Both the position numbers and the translations under genes were made by a program. Of a DNA stretch of 64,000 nt, positions 23,178-32,227 are shown piece after piece. The first letter of the stretch is position 1, and each line of letters starts with the position of its first letter. Under the pieces are notes generated by a model. The model did no database searches and was not told the DNA's origin. It saw only the letters and a program-made list of their open reading frames with translations. This DNA is from Nonomuraea spiralis (GTDB taxonomy: Bacteria; Actinomycetota; Actinomycetes; Streptosporangiales; Streptosporangiaceae): positions 434,001-498,000 of the forward strand of contig NZ_BMRC01000002.1 in NCBI RefSeq assembly GCF_014648435.1, in the 5' to 3' direction.

Positions 23178-25325
23178 TTGCGTATCCGTGGGGTCCGGGG
23201 GGATCGGGCCACGGCCGTGATCGCCGGCATGGCGGCTGTGATCCTGGTGGCCGCCGCCGCGTGGTTCGGCGTGGGCGTCTCCAGTGCCAATCCGAAGCTG
23301 GCCGACGTCGGCGCCTGGCTGTGGACCAAGGCCCGGGGCAAGGTTGTGCACGTGAACGGCCTGTCGGGCGAGGTGGACGGCTACCTCGACGACAAGGCCG
23401 GCAAACAGTTGCGCGTCGTCCAGGACGGCTCGAACGTGCTGCTCGTCGACGACCGCACCGGCTTCGTCAGCCGGGTCGAGCCCAGCCAGCTCAGCGTCAC
23501 CCAGACCCGCGACCTCGGCGCGGCCGGGCTGCAGCTCGCCGTCTCCGGCGGCACCGGCTACGCCGTCGACCCGGGGGCCGGCCGCGTCCAGCGCATCGAC
23601 CCGGTCACGCTGAACGCCCTGGGCGCGCCGATCACCCTGCCCGGCCCCCTGGGCGCGGCCCGCATCGACGGCGGCGGCAGGCTGTGGGTGCCCGTGACGG
23701 CCAGGGGCGAGGTCGTCCCGGTGTCCGGCGGCGTGGCCGCCACCCCCGTCAAGGTGGGCGAACCGGGCGAGGAGCTGGCCGTGACGATCGCCGGCGGCCT
23801 GCCCGTCGTGGTCAACACGCGGGCCGCCACCGCCGTCACCATCGGCGCGGACGGCGGCGTCGGCGAGATCACCCTGCCCAAGGACGTCGCGCGGGCGGCC
23901 AAAGGCGGCGTGCTCACCCCGGCCATGACCGAGGGCCCGCTCGTCCCGGTGCTGACGGCGGGCGACTCGGGGCTGCTCGTCGTGCTCGACACCTCCTCGA
24001 ACGCCGTGCTCAGCACCAGGTTCGCCGTCGACGACCCCACGGGCCTCGGCGTGCCGCAGGTGCTGGGGTCGAAGGTGTACGTACCGGACAGAAGCAGCGG
24101 TGCGCTGATCGTCTGGGACAGCGCCGCCGGCGGGCAGCCCACCACCCTCCAGGTGGCGGGCCGGCCGGGCCCGGTGGACGTGTTCGTCAAGGACGGCCTG
24201 CTCTGGGCCAACGACGAGAACGGCGACAAGGCCGTGGTCATCGACCCCGAGGGCCGCAAGCACGACGTGGACAAGGACGACTCCGACGTACCGGGGCCGA
24301 CCAACACCCCCAAGCCCAAGCAGACCCCCCGCCACGACCCCAGGCAGACCGACACCCAGCCGGAGGAACCTCCCCAGACCAGCGACCCCGACCCGACGCG
24401 GACGAGGGAGGCCGAGCCGCCCCGGCGCCACGGCAGGAAGCCCACCCCCACGCCCACGCCGACCCCCACTTCCACACCCACGTCCACCCCGACGCCGACC
24501 CCCAGCGCCGCGCCGAACGCGCCCGGCGCCGTGACCGCCAGGTCGGGGCCCGGCCGGGTGATCGTCACCTTCAGCCCGTCCACCGGCGGCGAGGTCGAGC
24601 GCTACACCCTCAAGGCGTCCGGCGAGGGCCGGCCCGAGCCGGAGTCGGTGGACGGCGACGGGCCCTTCCAGTTCGAGTTCACCGGTGGGGACTGCGCGCG
24701 GGAGTACACCTTCGTCGTGGTCGCCCACTGGGCGGGCGGCGAGGTGGAGTCGGAGCAGAGCCCGGGGGCCAGGCCGTGCGTGGCGCCGGGCGCGCCGTCG
24801 AACTTCGCCGCCAAGGCGGTGAACCGGGGCGCCGAGCTGACCTGGGACGCCCCGCAGAACGGCGACGACGGGGTGACGTACCAGCTCGGCGGCGCGGCCG
24901 CGAACGACGCGATCAACGGCACGTCGTTCAAGGCGGACGGGCTGAAGAACAACGTGAAGCACTCCTTCACGCTCAAGGCCAGGAACGCGGCGGGGGCCGG
25001 CCCGGACGTGGCCACGACCGAAGTGGACCTCGCCTACCCGAGGCAGAAGTACAAGAACGCCAACAACAACGTGGTGGACACGCTGGTCCGCCCGGCCGCG
25101 GCGAAGTCCGGCGAGGCGGGCCGCATCCCCAAGGGGCAGTACCTCTCGATCACCGTCATCTGCCAGGTCAAGGGCCAGAGCGTGACCGAGGACGAGAGCA
25201 AGGAGACCAGCGACGTCTGGAACCGGATCGAGTGGAACGGCGGCGTGGCCTACCTGAGCGAGACGCTCATGACCACGCCCCGCGGCTCGTTCCCGGCGTT
25301 ACCGCTCTTCGAGTGCACCGACTGA
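23178..25325 (+). CDS. Membrane-anchored fibronectin type III protein with beta-propeller-like ectodomain
   Basis: This 715-aa protein begins with a signal anchor (TAVIAGMAAVILVAAAAWFGVGV). Residues 50-375 are repeated Gly/Asp/Val beta-blades (VVQDGSNVLLVDDRTG, GLWVPVTARG-like units) resembling a beta-propeller. A long Pro/Thr linker follows (about 380-450), then two FN3-like domains (from NAPGAVTARSGPGRVIVTFS and from APSNFAAKAVNRGAELTW). A C-terminal SH3-like region with IPKGQYLSITVICQV contains one of four cysteines. The start is a TTG at 23178 with GGGGTGA seven bases upstream. It heads an operon with MoxR, DUF58 and a TgpA-like protein, so it is a candidate substrate or partner of that chaperone system at the cell surface. 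Confidence 0.85.
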   Translation: MRIRGVRGDRATAVIAGMAAVILVAAAAWFGVGVSSANPKLADVGAWLWTKARGKVVHVNGLSGEVDGYLDDKAGKQLRVVQDGSNVLLVDDRTGFVSRVEPSQLSVTQTRDLGAAGLQLAVSGGTGYAVDPGAGRVQRIDPVTLNALGAPITLPGPLGAARIDGGGRLWVPVTARGEVVPVSGGVAATPVKVGEPGEELAVTIAGGLPVVVNTRAATAVTIGADGGVGEITLPKDVARAAKGGVLTPAMTEGPLVPVLTAGDSGLLVVLDTSSNAVLSTRFAVDDPTGLGVPQVLGSKVYVPDRSSGALIVWDSAAGGQPTTLQVAGRPGPVDVFVKDGLLWANDENGDKAVVIDPEGRKHDVDKDDSDVPGPTNTPKPKQTPRHDPRQTDTQPEEPPQTSDPDPTRTREAEPPRRHGRKPTPTPTPTPTSTPTSTPTPTPSAAPNAPGAVTARSGPGRVIVTFSPSTGGEVERYTLKASGEGRPEPESVDGDGPFQFEFTGGDCAREYTFVVVAHWAGGEVESEQSPGARPCVAPGAPSNFAAKAVNRGAELTWDAPQNGDDGVTYQLGGAAANDAINGTSFKADGLKNNVKHSFTLKARNAAGAGPDVATTEVDLAYPRQKYKNANNNVVDTLVRPAAAKSGEAGRIPKGQYLSITVICQVKGQSVTEDESKETSDVWNRIEWNGGVAYLSETLMTTPRGSFPALPLFECTD
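24440..24510 (+). repeat. Hexameric Pro-Thr codon repeat in the FN3 protein linker
   Basis: A C/A-rich tract of about 70 bp encodes an uninterrupted PT/ST repeat that separates the propeller-like part from the FN3 domains. Such linkers are usual in actinomycete surface proteins and are prone to length changes by slippage. Confidence 0.75.
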
Positions 25326-25340
25326 GCAGGGGGAACTCGG

Positions 25341-26387
25341 TTGACCCAGTACAACTACCAGGACCAGTACGAGCAGACCGCCCACGCCTACCCGCAACAG
25401 CCGCAGCACCAGCAGCCGCAACAGCCGCAGCAGTCCGCCGCCCTGGCCGGCCAGTTCGCGCAGCGTTTCCAACTGCTCGCCGGCAACATCGAACGGGTCA
25501 TCCGCGGCAAGCACGAGGCCATCGAGCTGGCCCTGATCTGCCTGTTCGCCGAGGGCCACCTGCTCATCGAGGACGTGCCCGGCACCGGCAAGACCACCCT
25601 CGCCCGCTCCCTCGCCGCCAGCGTGGACGCCGAGTGGCGGCGCATCCAGTTCACCCCCGACCTGCTGCCCAGCGACATCACCGGCGTGTCGATCTTCAAC
25701 CAGGCGCACCAGAAGTTCGAGTTCCACCAGGGGCCGGTGTTCGCCAACATCGTGCTCGCCGACGAGATCAACCGGGCCTCGCCCAAGACGCAGGCGGCCC
25801 TGCTGGAGGTCATGGAGGAGCGCCGGGTCACGGTCGACGCCGAGCCGCACCCGGTGCCGCGGCCGTTCCTGGTGGTGGCCACGCAGAACCCGGTGGACAT
25901 GGACGGCACGTACCCGCTGCCGGAGGCGCAGCTCGACCGGTTCCTGATGAAGATCTCCGTCGGATACCCCGATCACGCGTCGGAGGTCGAGGTGCTCAAG
26001 GGCGGGCCGACCGGGCCGCAGGTCGAGCGGCTGCCGGTGGTGGCACGGGCGACGGACGTGGCCGGGATGATCGACTTCGCCTCCCGGATCCACGTGGCCG
26101 ACCCGGTCTACGACTACATCGTCGGGTTGTGCGGGGCCACCCGTACCAGTCCGCACCTGCGGCTGGGCGCCAGCCCCCGGGGGAGCCTCGCGCTGCTGCG
26201 CGCCGCCCGGGTCAAGGCCGCCGCCGCCGGACGGCACTACGTCGTGCCCGAGGACGTCAAGGCGCTGGCCGTGCCGGTGCTCGCCCACCGGCTGATCCTC
26301 ACGCCCGAGGCCGAACTGCGCGAGGTCGGCGCCGCGTCCGCGCTCGGCGAGATCCTCGCCGGGATGCCGGTGCCGCAGGCGGCGTAG
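25341..26387 (+). CDS. MoxR family AAA+ ATPase
   Basis: This 348-aa MoxR ATPase is a chaperone-like AAA+ motor that usually works with DUF58/VWA proteins. A Gln/Tyr/Pro-rich N terminus of about 40 residues precedes the AAA domain: Walker A EDVPGTGKTTLARS, RIQFTPDLLPSDITGVSIF, Walker B NIVLADEINRASPKTQAALLE, sensor 1 VVATQNPVDMDGTYPLPEAQ with arginine finger LDRFLMK, and a C-terminal lid. The start is TTG 25341 after an AGGGGGAA ribosome site. It is the second gene of the FN3-MoxR-DUF58-TgpA operon; the DUF58 ATG follows its TAG with no gap. Confidence 0.94.
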   Translation: MTQYNYQDQYEQTAHAYPQQPQHQQPQQPQQSAALAGQFAQRFQLLAGNIERVIRGKHEAIELALICLFAEGHLLIEDVPGTGKTTLARSLAASVDAEWRRIQFTPDLLPSDITGVSIFNQAHQKFEFHQGPVFANIVLADEINRASPKTQAALLEVMEERRVTVDAEPHPVPRPFLVVATQNPVDMDGTYPLPEAQLDRFLMKISVGYPDHASEVEVLKGGPTGPQVERLPVVARATDVAGMIDFASRIHVADPVYDYIVGLCGATRTSPHLRLGASPRGSLALLRAARVKAAAAGRHYVVPEDVKALAVPVLAHRLILTPEAELREVGAASALGEILAGMPVPQAA

Positions 26388-27482
26388 ATGCGGCTCACGG
26401 AGCTGTTCACCCCGCTCGGGTGGGCCACGCTCGCGGGTTCGGCGGCGCTCTACGCGGCGGGGTTCGCGCTCGGCTACCCCGAGCCCGTCGTGCTGGCCAC
26501 CGGCGGCGTCCTCGCGCTGGCCGCCGCGCTCGCCTGGACGGCCTCCGCGCCGGACCTGGAGGTGCGGCGCGAGGTGACGCCGCTCAAGGTGCCGCGCGGC
26601 GAGGCGGCGGTCGCCGTGCTGAACGTGGTCAACCGCGGCCGGCGCGGCCTGTCGGGGCTGCGCGTCCAGGACCGCATCGGGCACTCCGAGCACCTGATCG
26701 GCCTGCCGCGGTTGCCGCGGAACGCCGCGCGCACGGTGTCGTACCCGCTGCCCACCGACGTGCGCGGCGAGATCCCGGTCGGGCCGCTGCTGCTGGTCCG
26801 CGCCGACCCGTTCGGCCTCACGCGCCGCGTCAGACGGTACGGCGACAGCCGCACCCTCCTGGTCCGCCCGCGCACGGTCGCGCTCCCCGTGCCGCCGTCC
26901 GGCAAGGCCCACCACCTGGAGGGCCCGACCAGCGACAACGCGCCCAGCGGCACCGTCACCTTCCACACCCTGCGCGAGTACGTCGTGGGCGACGACCTGC
27001 GGCACGTCCACTGGCGGTCCAGCGCCAGGACCGGCACGCTCATGGTGCGCCAGCTCATCGACGCGAGCCTGCCCACCACGACCGTCGTCCTGGACCCGCG
27101 GGAGCTGACCGAACTGGCGGTCGACGCGGCGGCGTCCGTGGCGGTGGCGGCGGCGCGGGCCGGGTTCCCGGTACGGGTGCTCGCGGGCGACGCGGGCGTC
27201 CCGGACGGCAAGGCCGATCCCGACGCGATCCTCGACCGGCTCGCCCTGGTCCGGCCCGGTACGTCCGGGGTCGCGGAGACCCTGCGGATGGCGCGCGGCG
27301 GCGGGTCGCTGGTGCTGGTCACGGGGGACGCGGCGGAGGTGGTGCGGGCGGCCGGGGTACGGCGGCGCTTCGACCGGGTCATCTGCGTACACACCGGGAC
27401 GGGACCGGCGGGCGCGCCCGGCGTCACGGTCATCCCGCTCACCGACCTCGACGCCCTCCCCCTGTCCTGGAGCCCCCGATGA
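26388..27482 (+). CDS. DUF58 domain-containing membrane protein
   Basis: This 364-aa protein has two hydrophobic helices near the N terminus (GWATLAGSAALYAAGFALGY and VVLATGGVLALAAALAW), a beta-rich segment, then the DUF58 core with EYVVGDDLRHVHWRSSARTGTLMVRQ near residues 200-225, the family's most conserved motif. DUF58 proteins have a VWA-like fold and are regular partners of MoxR ATPases. Its start is immediately after the MoxR stop, and its stop overlaps the start of the TgpA-like gene (ATGA), so the three are translationally coupled. Function is probably assembly or activation of envelope proteins, by analogy only. Confidence 0.92.
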   Translation: MRLTELFTPLGWATLAGSAALYAAGFALGYPEPVVLATGGVLALAAALAWTASAPDLEVRREVTPLKVPRGEAAVAVLNVVNRGRRGLSGLRVQDRIGHSEHLIGLPRLPRNAARTVSYPLPTDVRGEIPVGPLLLVRADPFGLTRRVRRYGDSRTLLVRPRTVALPVPPSGKAHHLEGPTSDNAPSGTVTFHTLREYVVGDDLRHVHWRSSARTGTLMVRQLIDASLPTTTVVLDPRELTELAVDAAASVAVAAARAGFPVRVLAGDAGVPDGKADPDAILDRLALVRPGTSGVAETLRMARGGGSLVLVTGDAAEVVRAAGVRRRFDRVICVHTGTGPAGAPGVTVIPLTDLDALPLSWSPR

Positions 27483-29605
27483 CCACCTCCACCACCCGCG
27501 CTCCTGGGGTTCGCATTGGCGGGGCGTGGGCCGGGGGCGCGGGGTGGCGTAAGTGGGCCGGGCTGGGGGTGGTGGCGGCCGGGGCCGGGGTCGCCGGGTG
27601 GGGGTTCCACCGGGTCTTCCCCGGGGGCGACCTCGTGCTCGCGGTCGTCCCCGCCGCCGTGGCGCCCGCCGTGGTGGCGGCGCTGACCGCGCGGCGTCCC
27701 CTGTGGCCGGCGCTCGTGCTCGACCTCGCCGCCTGGTTCGCCGGGACGATCCCGCTCTACCGCGGCCTGGCCCCCGGCGTGTTCGCCGACGTCGCCAACG
27801 CCTGGCAGGCGCTGCTCACCACGCTGCTGCCCGCCCAGCCCGAGCCGCGCCTGCTCGTCCTCGTGCACACGCTCGTCTGGGCCGCCGCCGTCATCGGCGC
27901 CGAGACCCTCACCCGTACCCGCACGAGGATCGCGGCCGCCGTGCCCGCCCTGGCCGTGTACGCCGCCGCGCTGCTGCTCGGCGTGGACGGCGAGGGCTCG
28001 AACCTGCCGGTCGCCGCCGCCCTGTTCGTGCTCGTCGCGGCCCTCGCCCAGATCCGCGACGACCGGTCACCGGTCTGGTTGCTCGCGGGCGTGCCCGCCG
28101 CCGCCGCGCTGGCGGGCCTGGCGCTGCTGGCCGCGCCGCTGCTGCCCGTGGCGGCGCAGCCGTACGACCCGAGGCAGGACGCCGACCTGCCCCCGCCCCG
28201 CAGGGTGGACAGCGTGAGCCCGCTCGACCGCGTATCGGGCTGGCTGCAGATCCCTGACAGGGAACTGTTCACCGTCAAGGCCGACAAACCGCTCAACTGG
28301 CGGCTGGCCGTGCTCGACCGCTACGACGGCGTGCGCTGGAGCTCCGGGGCCCGCTTCCAGCCCACGGGCGGCCGGATCCCGGAGGGGGAGTGGACCGGCC
28401 CCGCACGGCTCGTACGGCAGCGGGTGACCCTCACCGGGCTGCCCGGCACGTGGTTGCCCGCCGCCGAACGGCCGGTCGAGGTCGCCGGGGTACGGGGGCT
28501 GGCCGCCGACCCGCGGAGCGGCGCCCTGCTCGCCGACCCCGGCGCGGGCAGTGGCCCTGGGAAAATGCCCGGGAAGGGGTTCGCGTACGAGGTGACCTCG
28601 AAGGTGGCCGAGCCGTCCAAGGAGGACTTGCTGGCCGCCACCCCGGCGCACGACGACCCCGCGCTGACCGCGTTCCCGCGTGGACCGCAGGAGGAGCTGT
28701 TCCGGGGGCTCGCCCAGCAGGCCACCAAGGGCGCGGACGCGCCGATCAAGCAGGCGTACCGGTTGCAGAGCTACCTGCGTACCAACGCCTCCTACGACGT
28801 CACCGCGCCGCCCGGCCACTCGCTCAAGGGCCTGGAGTTCTTCCTGCAGACCACGCACCGGGGCACGTCGGAGCAGTTCGCGGCGACGTTCGCGCTCATG
28901 GCCAGGACGCTCGGGCTGCCGTCGCGGGTGGTGGTGGGGTTCCGGCCCGGACAGCCGGTCGGCGGGATTTATCACGTTAAATCAGGTCACGTCATGGCCT
29001 GGGCAGAGATCAAGTTCGAGAAGCTGGGCTGGCGGCCGTTCTATCCGACGCCGGGCCGCAGCGGCGCCAAGGACGACCACGACGTCGTCTCCTCGGCGAT
29101 CGAGGAGAGCGAGCAGCTGGAGGACGAGTTCACGCGCGGCGGGGGCGACCGGTCCGGCACGGCCCGGCCGCGGTCCCGGGGCGAGGGCGAGCGGCCCGGC
29201 GACGGCCCGTCCCCCTGGCTGCTCGCGGCCGTCGCGGGCGGGGGCCTGCTGGGTGCGTACGCGCTGACCGCCGCCGTGCTGCCCTGGTGGCGGAGGCGCT
29301 CCAGGAGGAACGGCCGGGAGCCCGGCGAACGCGTGCTCGGCGCCTGGCGGCAGAGCTGTCACGACCTGCGGCTCGGCGGCCGGCACACGCTGACCGCCGA
29401 GGACGTCCTGACCGGCCAGCCACCCGACATCACCACGTATCTCAGGCCATTGGCCGAAATATCAAACTTCGTGCGGTACGCCCCTGACGACGTCACCGAC
29501 GCCGACGCCGTCCGCGCATGGGAACGCAGCGACGCCGTCCGCCGCGCCGTACGATCGCGCACCCCCCTCCCCACCCGCCTGCGCGACCGCCTCCTCCTGC
29601 GATGA
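27479..29605 (+). CDS. TgpA-like membrane protein with degenerate transglutaminase domain
   Basis: This 708-aa protein has about seven N-terminal transmembrane helices (to about residue 235), an extracellular DUF3488/transglutaminase region, one more membrane helix (WLLAAVAGGGLLGAYALTAAV, about 575), and a cytoplasmic tail. The transglutaminase core is easily recognised, yet all three catalytic positions are changed. The usual GYCEQF reads GTSEQF near residue 463 (Cys to Ser), the usual HAW reads MAW near 505 (His to Met), and the usual DPT reads YPT near 522 (Asp to Tyr). It should therefore be inactive as a thiol enzyme and may act as a binding or scaffolding module. It is coupled to DUF58 upstream and a winged-helix gene downstream by ATGA overlaps. 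Confidence 0.9.
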   Translation: MTTSTTRAPGVRIGGAWAGGAGWRKWAGLGVVAAGAGVAGWGFHRVFPGGDLVLAVVPAAVAPAVVAALTARRPLWPALVLDLAAWFAGTIPLYRGLAPGVFADVANAWQALLTTLLPAQPEPRLLVLVHTLVWAAAVIGAETLTRTRTRIAAAVPALAVYAAALLLGVDGEGSNLPVAAALFVLVAALAQIRDDRSPVWLLAGVPAAAALAGLALLAAPLLPVAAQPYDPRQDADLPPPRRVDSVSPLDRVSGWLQIPDRELFTVKADKPLNWRLAVLDRYDGVRWSSGARFQPTGGRIPEGEWTGPARLVRQRVTLTGLPGTWLPAAERPVEVAGVRGLAADPRSGALLADPGAGSGPGKMPGKGFAYEVTSKVAEPSKEDLLAATPAHDDPALTAFPRGPQEELFRGLAQQATKGADAPIKQAYRLQSYLRTNASYDVTAPPGHSLKGLEFFLQTTHRGTSEQFAATFALMARTLGLPSRVVVGFRPGQPVGGIYHVKSGHVMAWAEIKFEKLGWRPFYPTPGRSGAKDDHDVVSSAIEESEQLEDEFTRGGGDRSGTARPRSRGEGERPGDGPSPWLLAAVAGGGLLGAYALTAAVLPWWRRRSRRNGREPGERVLGAWRQSCHDLRLGGRHTLTAEDVLTGQPPDITTYLRPLAEISNFVRYAPDDVTDADAVRAWERSDAVRRAVRSRTPLPTRLRDRLLLR

Positions 29606-30564
29606 TCCAGGCCATGAGAAGCGTCGAGGCCCAGCTCCTGCACCGCCCGCCCGGCCTCACCGCGGGCGACGTCGTCCGGCACCTGACCGCGATCCAGGCC
29701 CAGGACGTGCCGTCCGCCCTGCTGGCCTTCCGCGCCCGCTCGGCCACGCTCACCCCGGCCGCCGTCGAGGCCGCCTGGCAGGCCCGCGAGATCGTCCGGA
29801 CGTGGGGCCCGCGCGGCACGCTGCACTTCGTGCACGTCGGCGACCTGCCCTGGATGCACACCCTCACCAGCAGCGACACCGCAGCCCTGCGCCGCCTGCG
29901 CCAGGAGGGCGTCACGGGCGACGACCTGCTCCCGCTCATCACGGACGCCCTCGCCGGCCAGGGCCCGCTGACCAAGGCCGAGCTGGAGGAACGCCTGGCC
30001 GGACGGGCCCGCGGCCAGGGCGTCGTGCACCTGGTGGCGCTGGCCGCCCATCACGGCCTGGCGGTGCTCGGCCCGTCCCGGGCGGGCAAGCCCACGTACG
30101 TGCACACGGGGGACTGGCTCGGCGCGCCCGTCGTGCCCGAGCCCGACCGCGGGCGCGCGCTGAAGGAGCTGGCCGTACGCTACCGGCGCGCCCACCACCC
30201 GGCCGGCCCCGAGGACCTGGCCGCCTGGTCGGGCCTGCCGCTCGGCGAGGCCCGCGCGGCCTGGCGGGCGAGCGCCGTCCAGGACCCGCCCGAGCCGGGC
30301 GAGCCCGTCGTACGCCTCGCCCCCGCCTTCGACGAGTACCTGATGGGCTGGCGCGGCAGGGACGCCATCCTCGCCCCCGAGCACGGCGCCAAGGTGTTCC
30401 CCGGAGGCGGCATCCTGCGCCCGGTCGTCCTGGCCGGCGGGACGATCAGGGGCGTGTGGTCCAGGAAGGGCGCGCAGGTGAGCGTGCTGCCGTTCGACGA
30501 GCTGCCCGAAGGCCCGGTCCAGGAGGAGATCGAGGACGTCCGCCGCTTCCTCACCGGGCGCTGA
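29602..30564 (+). CDS. Winged-helix DNA-binding domain protein (HTH_42/YcaQ-like)
   Basis: This 320-aa protein of the HTH_42 family (PF06224) has the conserved entry LTAIQAQDVPSALLAFRAR, the REIVRTWGPRGTLHFVHVGDLPWM block, and the late APAFDEYLMGWRGRDAIL motif. Related YcaQ/AlkX-type proteins are DNA glycosylases or DNA-binding proteins acting on crosslinks; whether this member is catalytic cannot be told here. ATG 29602 overlaps the TgpA-like stop (ATGA); ATG 29614 is also possible. Its co-translation with envelope genes may be incidental. Confidence 0.86.
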   Translation: MIQAMRSVEAQLLHRPPGLTAGDVVRHLTAIQAQDVPSALLAFRARSATLTPAAVEAAWQAREIVRTWGPRGTLHFVHVGDLPWMHTLTSSDTAALRRLRQEGVTGDDLLPLITDALAGQGPLTKAELEERLAGRARGQGVVHLVALAAHHGLAVLGPSRAGKPTYVHTGDWLGAPVVPEPDRGRALKELAVRYRRAHHPAGPEDLAAWSGLPLGEARAAWRASAVQDPPEPGEPVVRLAPAFDEYLMGWRGRDAILAPEHGAKVFPGGGILRPVVLAGGTIRGVWSRKGAQVSVLPFDELPEGPVQEEIEDVRRFLTGR

Positions 30565-30661
30565 ACGTACCTTCTCGGACGGGACGGTTGCCCGCCGTGA
30601 AAGCGATCCGGCGCATCGGGTGATACAAGACAGACCACTCGATGCACCGGAAGGCTGGACA

Positions 30662-31249
30662 ATGACGGGGGAGACCATCGCGACGGCGGTGCCGTGGGCC
30701 GCCCGCGCGCCCGGCGAACGCACGCTCGACGAACACTTCGAGGAGGTGTTCGACCGGTACTTCGGCGAGATCCACAACTACGTCGCCCAGCGCCTCGGTC
30801 CCGACCACGCCGAGGACATCGTCGCCGAGACCTTCCTGACCGCCTTCCGCAAGCGCGCGCACTACGACCCCTCGCGCGCCGGCGTACGCGCCTGGCTCTA
30901 CGGCATCGCCACCAACCTCATCGGCAAACAGCGCCGGCTGGAGGCCCGTACCCTGCGCGCGCTCGGCCGCTTCGGGCCCGACGCCGACGCCCCCGGCCAC
31001 GAGGACGCCGTCGCCCTGCGCGTCAGCGCCCAGAGCCTGCGCCCGAACCTGGCCGCCGCCCTGGCCGAACTCGACCGGCGCGACCGCGACGTACTGCTGC
31101 TCGTCGCGCTCGCGGGGCTGAGCCACGACGAGATCGCCACCGCGCTCGGCATCCCGTACGGGACCGTGGGGTCGCGGCTCAGCCGGGCACGCAGGAAGCT
31201 GCGCGGCCTGCTCGGCGCGCACGTCCTGGAGGAGGCCACCCATGCCTGA
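30662..31249 (+). CDS. ECF-type RNA polymerase sigma factor
   Basis: This 195-aa sigma factor has region 2 in EEVFDRYFGEIHNYVAQRLG with AEDIVAETFLTAFRKR, the DNA-contacting segment VRAWLYGIATNLIGKQRR, a linker, and region 4 in LAELDRRDRDVLLLVALAG followed by SHDEIATALGIPYGTVGSRLSRARRKLR. The ATG at 30662 has GGAAGG nine bases upstream; the frame extends 14 codons further but begins in a non-coding stretch. It overlaps by 8 bp with the next gene, a membrane protein that probably controls it. No matching target promoter could be assigned. Confidence 0.93.
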   Translation: MTGETIATAVPWAARAPGERTLDEHFEEVFDRYFGEIHNYVAQRLGPDHAEDIVAETFLTAFRKRAHYDPSRAGVRAWLYGIATNLIGKQRRLEARTLRALGRFGPDADAPGHEDAVALRVSAQSLRPNLAAALAELDRRDRDVLLLVALAGLSHDEIATALGIPYGTVGSRLSRARRKLRGLLGAHVLEEATHA

Positions 31250-32156
31250 CCCCCGTACCTCCGACGCCCCCTTCACCTCCGACGAGCTGCGCTCCATCCG
31301 CGACCTGTACGGCGAGCCGGAGCCCGCGCCCCACGCGCAGACCCGGGTGTGGCGGCGGGTCGTGGCCGCGCGCCGCCGCCGGCGCCTGTCCCGGCTGTCG
31401 GCGTTCTCCCTGGCCGCGACCGCCGCGATCGCCGTGGCCCTCGTACTGCTCCCCGGCACGCCGCCCGCCGTGCCCGGCCGTTCGATCCTGCTCGCGGCGG
31501 CCACCACGGCGGCCTCCGGCCGGCAGGCCGCCTACTGGCACATCGCCAGGCTCCACGACGGCGACCGCCTGACCGAGTTGTGGGCCACCAGAGACGGCCA
31601 GGCCTGGACCTGCACCCTCACCCCCGCCCCGGGCACCTCCGCCCCGGGCACCTCCGCCCCGGGCACCCCCGCCCCGGGCACCCCCGCCTCGGGCGACGGC
31701 TGCGTCGGACGCGCCCGGATCGTCCCCGTGACGGGCCGGTCGCCGTTCAGCATGGCGGGCCGCGACCTGACGTTCCGGCAGATCCAGGAGCTGCCCGCCG
31801 ACCCGGCGGCGCTCAGGGAGCGCGTGGCCGCGATGTTGCCCGCGGGCTCGGCGGGACTGCTGGCCGACGCGCTCAGCGGCCTGCTGTGGAGCAAGCCGTC
31901 GCCCCCCGCCGTACGCGCCGCCGCCTACCGGGCGCTCGCCGACCTGCCCGACGTCCGCTACCTGGGCGGACGCGCCGACCCTCGCGGCCGTCCCGGCGAG
32001 GCGTTCAGCTACCCGCTGCCCACCGGCGTCCGCCGGACGCTGATCATCGACCCGGCCACCTCGCAGGTCCTCGCCGGCACCGACGCGGGCGGTACGGGCG
32101 CATCCCAGGTCGTCCTGTCGGCAGGCTGGACCGACCAGGCCCCCGACCTGCACTGA
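31242..32156 (+). CDS. CU044_5270-type membrane protein, putative sigma-factor partner
   Basis: This 304-aa protein has a cytoplasmic N terminus of about 50 residues (SDELRSIRDLYGEPEPAP, then RVWRRVVAARRRRR), one transmembrane helix (LAATAAIAVALVLLP) and an extracellular part. The layout matches the CU044_5270 family that follows ECF sigma genes in Streptosporangiales, so an anti-sigma or signalling role is likely but unproven. Its start overlaps the sigma gene and follows GAGGAGG. In the ectodomain, residues about 129-148 are a 5-residue tandem repeat (APGTS/APGTP), encoded by a 15-bp DNA repeat. A possible disulfide is suggested by C at the WTCTL and DGCVG segments. Confidence 0.82.
   Translation: MPDPRTSDAPFTSDELRSIRDLYGEPEPAPHAQTRVWRRVVAARRRRRLSRLSAFSLAATAAIAVALVLLPGTPPAVPGRSILLAAATTAASGRQAAYWHIARLHDGDRLTELWATRDGQAWTCTLTPAPGTSAPGTSAPGTPAPGTPASGDGCVGRARIVPVTGRSPFSMAGRDLTFRQIQELPADPAALRERVAAMLPAGSAGLLADALSGLLWSKPSPPAVRAAAYRALADLPDVRYLGGRADPRGRPGEAFSYPLPTGVRRTLIIDPATSQVLAGTDAGGTGASQVVLSAGWTDQAPDLH
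31626..31685 (+). repeat. Four copies of a 15-bp tandem repeat inside the sigma-partner gene
   Basis: The unit GCCCCGGGCACCTCC occurs twice exactly, then twice with one change (CCCCC at the end), and a degenerate fifth copy follows. It encodes a Pro-Gly-Thr linker and keeps frame, so copy number could vary without breaking the protein. Confidence 0.9.
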
Positions 32157-32227
32157 CCCACCCTCACCCATCGGACGCGTGACCGCCGCGCGGCGAGTTC
32201 CGCGTGCCCGGAAACAGGAGCCGCGAC

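Noticed and set aside
23171-27478. A continuous plus-strand open frame of over 1400 codons upstream of the TgpA-like start
   Set aside because: It runs antisense-like through the FN3, MoxR and DUF58 genes in a different frame, is dominated by Arg/Gly/Ala, and only its last part (from ATG 27479) has real protein features. It reflects GC bias.
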